Assembly (NCBI GenBank): GCA_002780675.1 | Contig: PEUR01000190.1 | Location: 1 to 5,124 of the forward strand | Direction: 5' to 3' | From: Gallionellales bacterium CG03_land_8_20_14_0_80_55_15 | GTDB taxonomy: Bacteria; Pseudomonadota; Gammaproteobacteria; Burkholderiales; Gallionellaceae | Length of the DNA: 5,124 nt | In this document: positions 1-5,124 of the stretch, piece after piece | How the letters are laid out: each line of letters opens with the position of its first letter | Position numbering within the stretch: the first letter of the stretch is position 1 | The notes under the pieces: generated by a model | What the model was told of the DNA's origin: nothing | Databases searched by the model: none | The model's input: the letters and a program-made list of their open reading frames with translations, nothing else | Made by a program: the position numbers and the translations under genes

Positions 1-38
1 TTCCCGCTTCTTTATGTCCAGCTTGTTGGTTTTATCTT

Positions 39-45
39 GGGGGAG
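39..45 (+). promoter_or_regulatory. Ribosome binding site of carA
   Basis: The purine run GGGGGAG lies six bases upstream of the GTG at 52, which is good Shine-Dalgarno spacing. It decides the start of carA. The in-frame TTG at 37 overlaps this run and has no ribosome binding site of its own, so it is unlikely to be used. Confidence 0.75.
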
Positions 46-51
46 TATCTG

Positions 52-1185
52 GTGACGCAAACGAATCCTGCAATTCTTGTACTTGCCGATGGGACGGTGT
101 TTCGCGGTGTTGCCATCGGCGCTTCCGGCAGCCGTGTCGGCGAAGTGGTTTTCAATACTTCGATGACTGGTTATCAGGAAATTCTGACCGACCCTTCTTA
201 TTGCCGCCAAATCGTTACGCTGACTTACCCGCATGTCGGTAATGTTGGTGTCAATGAAGAAGATGTTGAGTCGCGTCAAGTATTTGCTAGTGGCTTGATT
301 ATTAGGGAGCTTTCTCCTGTGGTGAGCAACTGGCGCAGCACGCAGTCACTGCCGGATTATCTCAGGGCGAATGACGTGGTGGCGATTGCCGGTATAGATA
401 CCCGCAAGCTGACGCGCATTCTGCGCGAGAAGGGTGCGCAAAGCGGTTGCATCGCCAGCGGCACGGATGAAGTGGCGGCGCTGGCAGCAGCGCGCGGTTT
501 CGCGGGGCTGTCGGGCATGGATCTGGCGCAGGTGGTGAGCTGCGATCATGTTTACGAATGGACGCAACGCGAGTGGGCGCTGGACACGGGTTATGGTGAG
601 CGTAGCGCCGCAAAATTTCATGTGGTCGCCTATGATTTTGGCGTGAAGCGCAACATTCTGCGCATGTTGGCCGAACGTGGCTGCAAGCTCACTGTCGTGC
701 CCGCCAAGACCTCTGCAGCTGACGTGCTGGCGATGAATCCCGATGGGGTGTTTTTGTCAAATGGCCCTGGCGACCCCGAGCCGTGCGATTACGCGATTGC
801 CGCGACGCGGAAGTTTCTTGAAGTCGGTGTGCCGCTGTTTGGTATTTGTCTGGGGCATCAGATTTTGGGTCTGGCTGTGGGTGCCAGCACGGTGAAGATG
901 AAGTTTGGCCATCGCGGCGCTAATCACCCCGTGCAGGATCTAGCGAGTCGCCAGGTGATGATTACCAGCCAGAATCACGGCTTTGCGGTAGATGCGGCGA
1001 CGCTGCCCGCCAACGCACGCGTCACCCATATCTCGCTGTTTGACAGAACCTTGCAAGGTTTTGAATTGATTGATAAACCTGCGTTTTGCTTCCAGGGGCA
1101 TCCCGAGGCAAGCCCCGGTCCGCACGATGTGGACGGGTTGTTCGATAAATTTGTTGGAATGATGGAGAAGAGCTGTGAAGCGTGA
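52..1185 (+). CDS. carA: Carbamoyl-phosphate synthase small (glutaminase) subunit CarA
   Basis: CarA hydrolyses glutamine and passes the ammonia through an internal tunnel to CarB. The heterodimer makes carbamoyl phosphate in the cytoplasm for arginine and pyrimidine synthesis. Read from GTG 52 the protein is 377 residues, close to the 382 of E. coli CarA. The first half (about 10-150) is the CarA-specific domain with the conserved stretches [19 protein letters not shown] and DTRKLTR. A class I glutamine amidotransferase domain starts near 190 (FHVVAYDFG). It shows SNGPGD at 236-241, the nucleophile Cys266 in GICLGHQ, and the His350/Glu352 pair in [11 protein letters not shown], so the catalytic triad is complete. 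The GTG start is chosen because GGGGGAG sits six bases upstream; starting at TTG 37 would add five residues and consume that site. The last codons and the stop lie inside a heptamer repeat array, so the C-terminal tail (SCEA) is not conserved. carB follows after 81 nt. Identification is essentially certain; the start is likely. Confidence 0.98.
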   Translation: MTQTNPAILVLADGTVFRGVAIGASGSRVGEVVFNTSMTGYQEILTDPSYCRQIVTLTYPHVGNVGVNEEDVESRQVFASGLIIRELSPVVSNWRSTQSLPDYLRANDVVAIAGIDTRKLTRILREKGAQSGCIASGTDEVAALAAARGFAGLSGMDLAQVVSCDHVYEWTQREWALDTGYGERSAAKFHVVAYDFGVKRNILRMLAERGCKLTVVPAKTSAADVLAMNPDGVFLSNGPGDPEPCDYAIAATRKFLEVGVPLFGICLGHQILGLAVGASTVKMKFGHRGANHPVQDLASRQVMITSQNHGFAVDAATLPANARVTHISLFDRTLQGFELIDKPAFCFQGHPEASPGPHDVDGLFDKFVGMMEKSCEA

Positions 1186-1259
1186 AAGGTGAAAAGTGAA
1201 ACGTAACGGCAGCGCACCGCCCGGTTTTCACCTTCCGCATTTCACGTTTCACATTTCAC
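1175..1259. repeat. GTGAAAN heptamer repeat forming an 85-bp imperfect palindrome
   Basis: The left arm has four consecutive 7-bp units: GTGAAGC (1175), GTGAAAG (1182), GTGAAAA (1189) and GTGAAAC (1196), then a degenerate GTAACGG (1203). The right arm, read on the - strand, has GTGAAAT (1253-1259), GTGAAAC (1246-1252), GTGAAAT (1239-1245), GCGGAAG (1232-1238) and GTGAAAA (1225-1231). The arms are symmetric about base 1217 with no insertion or deletion, and the central GC-rich segment 1210-1224 forms the loop. In the four outer unit pairs the seventh base is unpaired each time. The element begins in the last codons of carA, includes its TGA stop (1183-1185), and ends seven bases before the carB ATG. 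A folded RNA here would separate the two cistrons. It lacks the GC-rich stem plus T-tract of an intrinsic terminator. Its origin and function are unknown. Confidence 0.85.
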
Positions 1260-1266
1260 TGAAGAA

Positions 1267-4200
1267 ATGGCAAAACGTACAGACATAAAATCCATACTGA
1301 TCATTGGCGCAGGGCCCATCGTTATCGGGCAGGCGTGCGAATTCGACTATTCCGGCGCGCAAGCCTGCAAGGCGCTGAAGGAGGAAGGGTATCGCGTGAT
1401 TCTGGTCAATTCCAATCCGGCCACGATCATGACCGATCCTGACATGGCGGATGCGACCTATATCGAGCCGATTACCGTGCAGATAATGGAAAAAATCATC
1501 GCCAAGGAACGTCCCGACGCGATTTTGCCGACCATGGGTGGGCAGACTGCGCTGAACTGCGCGCTCGATCTGGCCAAGTACGGCATTCTGGAAAAATATA
1601 ACGTCGAGATGATCGGTGCGTCGCGCGAGGCCATAGACATGGCGGAAGATCGCGAGAAGTTCAAGCAGGCGATGACGCGCATTGGTCTGGCTTCGGCGCA
1701 TTCTGCTATCGCGCACAGCATGGAAGAGGCGTTTCAGGTGCAACAGATGATGGGTTTCCCGACCGTTATCCGTCCGTCTTTCACCATGGGCGGCAGCGGC
1801 GGCGGCATCGCTTATAACCGCGAAGAGTTTGTCGCGATCTGCGAGCGCGGCCTGGAAGCCAGTCCGACCAAGGAGTTGCTGATCGAAGAGTCCTTGCTCG
1901 GTTGGAAAGAATATGAGATGGAAGTGGTGCGTGACAAGAACGACAATTGCATCATCATCTGTTCCATCGAAAATCTTGACCCGATGGGCGTGCACACCGG
2001 CGATTCGATTACCGTTGCGCCCGCGCAGACGCTGACCGATAAGGAATACCAGATCATGCGCGATGCCAGCCTGGCTGTGCTGCGCGAGATAGGCGTGGAA
2101 ACGGGCGGCTCCAACGTGCAGTTTTCCATCAACCCGGATGACGGGCGCATGGTGGTGATCGAGATGAATCCGCGCGTGTCGCGTTCCTCCGCGCTGGCTT
2201 CCAAGGCGACCGGTTTTCCGATTGCGAAAATCGCCGCCAAACTGGCGGTGGGCTACACGCTGGACGAGTTGCAGAATGATATTACTGGCGGCGCGACACC
2301 GGCTTCGTTCGAGCCGACGATTGATTATGTGGTGACTAAGATACCGCGCTTCGCCTTTGAGAAATTCCCGCAAGCCAACGATCGCCTGACCACTCAGATG
2401 AAATCGGTGGGCGAGGTGATGGCGATAGGCCGCACTTTCAAGGAGTCGTTCCAGAAAGCCTTGCGCGGGCTGGAAGTTGGCGTGAACGGGCTGGACAGCA
2501 AATTTACCGACCGCGAGGCGATCGTGTCCGAACTCGGCAATCCGGGGCCGGAGCGCATTTGGGCGGTGGGTGATGCGTTCCGCATCGGTCTGAGCGTAGA
2601 AGAAGTATTTGACATCAGCAAAATAGACCGCTGGTTTTTGGTGCAGATCGCTGATCTGGTGGCTCAGGAACAGAAACTGCAAGGCTGTACGCTGGATGGT
2701 CTGACCGGCGAGGCTTTGCGGGCGCTCAAACGCAACGGTTTTGCCGATGCGCGACTGGCGGCATTGATGGACACAGACGCGGCCGCCGTGCGCGCCTACC
2801 GCCACGCGCTGGGCGTGCGTCCGGTTTACAAGCGTGTGGATACCTGCGCTGCCGAGTTCGCTACCAATACCGCTTACATGTATTCCAGCTACGAGGAAGA
2901 ATGCGAGGCGCAACCGACCCATAACAAGAAAATCATGGTGTTGGGCGGTGGCCCGAACCGTATTGGTCAGGGTATCGAGTTTGACTATTGCTGCGTCCAT
3001 GCCGCGCTGGCGATGCGCGAGGACGGCTATGAAACCATTATGGTCAACTGTAATCCCGAGACCGTTTCCACTGATTACGATACTTCGGACAGGTTGTATT
3101 TTGAGCCGCTGACGCTGGAAGACGTGCTGGAAATCGTGGCGGTTGAAAAGCCGCTCGGCGTTATCGTGCAGTATGGCGGGCAGACACCTTTGAAGCTGGC
3201 GCACGGTCTGCAAAAGAACGGCGTACCCATCATCGGTACGACACCGGACATGATAGATTGCGCGGAGGATCGCGCGCGCTTCCAGCAGATGTTGCGCGAG
3301 CTGGATCTGAAACAACCGCCCAATCGCACTGCGAGCAATGTGGCGGATGCGATTGCCGGCGCGGCAGAAATTGGCTATCCGCTGGTGATGAGGCCAAGCA
3401 ATGTGCTGGGCGGTCGTGCCATGGAAATCATTCATTCGCAGCCTGATCTGGAACGCTATATGCGGGGTGCTGAACAACTCGCCAAGACTTACCCCGAGCA
3501 AATGCCTATCCTGCTGGATCGTTTTCTGGATGATGCGATCGAGGTGGACGTGGATGCGGTCTCCGATGGCAAACAGGTCGTCATCGGTGGCATCATGGAA
3601 CACGTCGAACAGGCGGGTGTGCATTCAGGCGATTCGGCTTGTTCCTTGCCGCCATACTCTTTGTCCGTCGAGATACAGGACGAATTGCGCCGTCAGACGG
3701 TCGCAATGGCGCAGGCACTCAACGTGGTCGGCTTGATGAATGTGCAATTTGCGATCCAGAGAAATATCGTTTATGTGCTGGAAGTGAATCCGCGTGCCTC
3801 GCGTACCGTGCCGTTTGTTTCCAAAGCGACCGGAGTGCCGCTGGCTAAAGTGGCCGCGCGCTGCATGGCGGGACAGTCGCTGGCAGATCAAGGGGTTACT
3901 GGCGAGGTGGTGTTGCCATATTTCTCGGTGAAAGAAGCCGTTTTCCCTTTCATCAAGTTCCCGGGCGTAGACACGATTCTGGGTCCTGAAATGAAATCCA
4001 CCGGTGAAGTGATGGGCGTGGGCGATACTTTTGCCGAAGCCTTCGTCAAGTCGCAACTGGCGGCGGGTGTAAAATTGCCGTCGTCCGGCAAAGTGTTCAT
4101 CAGTGTGCGCGATGCCGACAAGCCGGGTACGGTCGAGGTTGCAAAAACCCTGCTCACGCTGGGTTTTACGATACTGGCGACACGCGGCACGGCGGCGGTT

Positions 4201-4485
4201 CTGTCCAAGTCTGGTGTGGATGTGACGGTCGTGAATAAAGTGGCGGAGGGTCGCCCGCACATCGTGGATATGATCAAAAACGGTGAAGTCAGTCTCATCA
4301 TTAACACGGTAGACAGCAAACCCTCGGTGATGCGCGATTCCTATTCGATCCGCGATGTCGCGCTGCAAGGTCGCGTGACTTACTACACTACGCTGGCCGG
4401 AGCGCGCGCTGCCTGTATCGGTATGCAACACCTCACCGGTTTGCGGGTGTACGACGTGCAGACGCAACATACACGGACCGCCTGA
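1267..4485 (+). CDS. carB: Carbamoyl-phosphate synthase large subunit CarB
   Basis: CarB phosphorylates bicarbonate, combines it with ammonia delivered from CarA, and phosphorylates the resulting carbamate. At 1072 residues it is full length (E. coli 1073). The two homologous halves are plain: [18 protein letters not shown] near the N-terminus is mirrored by [18 protein letters not shown] at about 560. The first ATP-grasp unit carries Arg129, Arg169, Glu215 and the E299-N301-R303 set. The second carries Arg709 and E839-N841-R843. An oligomerisation region (about 400-550) lies between them. The C-terminal regulatory domain (about 935-1072) keeps residues matching the E. coli UMP/IMP site (Ser946, Lys952, Thr972, Thr975, Lys991, Asn1013) and the ornithine site (Thr1041), so UMP inhibition and ornithine activation are likely retained. 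The ATG at 1267 gives the conserved N-terminus (MAKRTDIKS), but the only purine stretch before it, GAAGAA, abuts the start, so the ribosome binding site is weak. A heptamer palindrome ends just upstream. Identification is certain. Confidence 0.99.
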   Translation: MAKRTDIKSILIIGAGPIVIGQACEFDYSGAQACKALKEEGYRVILVNSNPATIMTDPDMADATYIEPITVQIMEKIIAKERPDAILPTMGGQTALNCALDLAKYGILEKYNVEMIGASREAIDMAEDREKFKQAMTRIGLASAHSAIAHSMEEAFQVQQMMGFPTVIRPSFTMGGSGGGIAYNREEFVAICERGLEASPTKELLIEESLLGWKEYEMEVVRDKNDNCIIICSIENLDPMGVHTGDSITVAPAQTLTDKEYQIMRDASLAVLREIGVETGGSNVQFSINPDDGRMVVIEMNPRVSRSSALASKATGFPIAKIAAKLAVGYTLDELQNDITGGATPASFEPTIDYVVTKIPRFAFEKFPQANDRLTTQMKSVGEVMAIGRTFKESFQKALRGLEVGVNGLDSKFTDREAIVSELGNPGPERIWAVGDAFRIGLSVEEVFDISKIDRWFLVQIADLVAQEQKLQGCTLDGLTGEALRALKRNGFADARLAALMDTDAAAVRAYRHALGVRPVYKRVDTCAAEFATNTAYMYSSYEEECEAQPTHNKKIMVLGGGPNRIGQGIEFDYCCVHAALAMREDGYETIMVNCNPETVSTDYDTSDRLYFEPLTLEDVLEIVAVEKPLGVIVQYGGQTPLKLAHGLQKNGVPIIGTTPDMIDCAEDRARFQQMLRELDLKQPPNRTASNVADAIAGAAEIGYPLVMRPSNVLGGRAMEIIHSQPDLERYMRGAEQLAKTYPEQMPILLDRFLDDAIEVDVDAVSDGKQVVIGGIMEHVEQAGVHSGDSACSLPPYSLSVEIQDELRRQTVAMAQALNVVGLMNVQFAIQRNIVYVLEVNPRASRTVPFVSKATGVPLAKVAARCMAGQSLADQGVTGEVVLPYFSVKEAVFPFIKFPGVDTILGPEMKSTGEVMGVGDTFAEAFVKSQLAAGVKLPSSGKVFISVRDADKPGTVEVAKTLLTLGFTILATRGTAAVLSKSGVDVTVVNKVAEGRPHIVDMIKNGEVSLIINTVDSKPSVMRDSYSIRDVALQGRVTYYTTLAGARAACIGMQHLTGLRVYDVQTQHTRTA

Positions 4486-4510
4486 ATAGTTTCTGCCTGA
4501 ATGACTTTTT

Positions 4511-4555
4511 GTTGGTCGCCAGACGACGACCAACGATTAACAATTAACGATCAAG
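4511..4555. repeat. GTTAATN/GTTGGTC heptamer repeat with an 8-bp hairpin
   Basis: GTTGGTCG (4511-4518) and CGACCAAC (4527-4534) form a perfect 8-bp stem around an 8-base loop. From 4528 the sequence continues in strict 7-bp register: GACCAAC, GATTAAC (4535), AATTAAC (4542) and GATCAAG (4549). Read on the - strand these are CTTGATC, GTTAATT, GTTAATC and GTTGGTC, and the left half of the stem is one forward GTTGGTC unit. The layout (forward heptamer, short loop, inverted heptamers) resembles the carA-carB spacer, with a different unit. The only T-run (4506-4510) is upstream of the stem rather than downstream, so this is not a canonical terminator for either gene. The last unit merges into the greA ribosome binding site. 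Confidence 0.75.
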
Positions 4556-4559
4556 AGAG
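4553..4559 (+). promoter_or_regulatory. Ribosome binding site of greA
   Basis: AAGAGAG lies seven bases before the ATG at 4567, an acceptable Shine-Dalgarno sequence. It supports 4567 over the in-frame ATG at 4501, whose extra 22 residues would be translated from the repeat-bearing spacer and have no counterpart in GreA. Its first bases belong to the last heptamer of the upstream repeat. Confidence 0.65.
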
Positions 4560-4566
4560 TAATAGT

Positions 4567-5043
4567 ATGAGCAAAATTCCATTAACCGTGGTTGGAGCAG
4601 AAAGGTTGCGCCAGGAATTGCACAACCTTAAGACTGTTGAGCGCCCTTCGGTGATCAACGCTATTTCAGAGGCGCGCGCGCAGGGCGATCTTTCGGAGAA
4701 TGCCGAATACGAGGCAGCCAAGGAAAAACAAGGGTTTGTCGAAGGCCGCATCATGGAGTTGGAAAGCAAGCTGGGGCGGGCACAAATTATAGATCCTGCT
4801 TCCCTGAATAAAGATGGGCGCTGTGTATTTGCGACGACGGTGGTGCTGGAAGATGTAGACAACGGCGATGTTGTCACTTATCAGATCGTCGGTGACGATG
4901 AGGCGAATATACGGGAACGAAAAATTTCCATCAGCTCGCCAGTTGCGCGTGCCCTGATCGGCAAATCCAGCGGTGACATTGCGGAAGTTAAAACCCCGCT
5001 GGGTGTGCGTGAGTATGAGGTGGTTGAGGTTCAGTACCTTTAA
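4567..5043 (+). CDS. greA: Transcription elongation factor GreA
   Basis: GreA enters the secondary channel of RNA polymerase and stimulates cleavage of the 3' end of backtracked transcripts, rescuing stalled complexes. Read from ATG 4567 the product is 158 residues, the same length as E. coli GreA. The N-terminal half (about 1-77) is the antiparallel coiled coil. Its tip has the signature [20 protein letters not shown], with the acidic pair Asp41 and Glu44 that coordinates the catalytic magnesium. The C-terminal half (about 80-158) is the FKBP-like domain that docks on the polymerase, including IVGDDEAN, the [11 protein letters not shown] stretch and the closing VVEVQYL. The Asp/Glu tip and the typical C-terminal sequence support GreA over GreB or a Gre-like inhibitor such as Gfh1, although GreB is a close relative. 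It lies 81 nt after carB on the same strand, an order common in betaproteobacteria, and may be cotranscribed. A perfect heptamer array starts five bases after its stop. Confidence 0.98.
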   Translation: MSKIPLTVVGAERLRQELHNLKTVERPSVINAISEARAQGDLSENAEYEAAKEKQGFVEGRIMELESKLGRAQIIDPASLNKDGRCVFATTVVLEDVDNGDVVTYQIVGDDEANIRERKISISSPVARALIGKSSGDIAEVKTPLGVREYEVVEVQYL

Positions 5044-5048
5044 ATCTG

Positions 5049-5104
5049 GTGAGTAGTGAGTAGTGAGTAGTGAGTGGTGAGTGGTGAGTGGTGAGTGGTG
5101 AGTG
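5049..5104 (+). repeat. Tandem array of eight GTGAGTR heptamers
   Basis: Eight perfect 7-bp units follow greA: GTGAGTA at 5049, 5056 and 5063, then GTGAGTG at 5070, 5077, 5084, 5091 and 5098. The two versions are in blocks, not interspersed, which suggests growth by duplication of neighbouring units. The array is followed by a T-run (5107-5111) and then CACA and ACCACT. These could pair with TGTG (5103-5106) and AGTGGT (5094-5099), with a small internal loop, giving a weak hairpin whose loop is the T-run. The T-run is therefore in the loop and not after a stem, so this is not an intrinsic terminator. The array may continue in inverted form beyond the window end. No gene is visible in 5044-5124. 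Confidence 0.9.
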
Positions 5105-5124
5105 TGTTTTTCACATACCACTGA

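Noticed and set aside
37..51. TTG at 37 as the carA start
   Set aside because: It overlaps the Shine-Dalgarno run that fits GTG 52, and the five extra residues match nothing in CarA.
1..51. A promoter or attenuator in front of carA
   Set aside because: TATCTT-like bases are present near 33-38, but no matching -35 element at proper spacing could be supported, and too little upstream sequence is available to judge an ARG box or pyrimidine control.
1175..1259. CRISPR array or insertion-sequence remnant in the carA-carB spacer
   Set aside because: The units are 7 bp and contiguous, without spacers. There is no transposase fragment and no target-site duplication that I can see.
1249..4533. Long antisense open frames over carB (791 and 302 codons, separated by one stop at 3625)
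   Set aside because: They are in exact codon register with carB and arise because carB avoids TTA, CTA and TCA. The translations are rich in His, Arg and Gln, with no recognisable domain or ribosome binding site.
4511..4534. Intrinsic terminator between carB and greA
   Set aside because: The stem is real, but the T-run is upstream of it and no T-tract follows on either strand in the direction required.
4501..4566. Upstream ATG at 4501 giving GreA an extra 22 residues
   Set aside because: The extension is translated hairpin and heptamer sequence, has no GreA counterpart, and lacks a ribosome binding site. ATG 4567 gives the exact family length.
4666..5121. 151-codon - strand open frame over the 3' part of greA and the heptamer array
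   Set aside because: Its N-terminus is translated heptamer repeat (periodic Thr/His/Ser) and the rest is antisense to greA.

Overview
The window holds three complete housekeeping genes, all on the + strand and in the same order: carA (52-1185), carB (1267-4485) and greA (4567-5043). CarA and CarB are the small and large subunits of glutamine-dependent carbamoyl-phosphate synthetase. GreA is the transcript-cleavage factor of RNA polymerase. The carA-carB-greA order, and the close similarity of all three proteins to their E. coli counterparts, suggest a betaproteobacterium, perhaps near the Nitrosomonadales/Gallionellaceae. The family-level placement is a guess from gene order and moderate GC content, not a measurement.

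Layout: 1-51 is a short leader with a strong Shine-Dalgarno sequence for carA, which most likely starts at a GTG. The carA-carB spacer, the carB-greA spacer and the stretch after greA (to the window end) are each 81 nt long. CarA releases ammonia from glutamine. CarB takes the ammonia through two ATP-grasp active sites to make carbamoyl phosphate for arginine and pyrimidine synthesis. GreA has no metabolic link to CarAB; it is probably a positional neighbour that may share the transcript.

The genes are ordinary; the spacers are not. Each one carries repeats with a 7-bp period, and each uses a different heptamer: GTGAAAN after carA, GTTAATN/GTTGGTC (written for the - strand) before greA, and GTGAGTR after greA. 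The first forms an 85-bp imperfect palindrome in exact heptamer register and contains the carA stop codon. The second forms a perfect 8-bp stem and runs into the greA ribosome binding site. The third is eight perfect tandem units followed by a short inverted tail. I see no mobile-element gene, CRISPR array, tRNA, rRNA or riboswitch, and no convincing intrinsic terminator. A new multi-gene system is not present; the heptamer elements are the part worth following.
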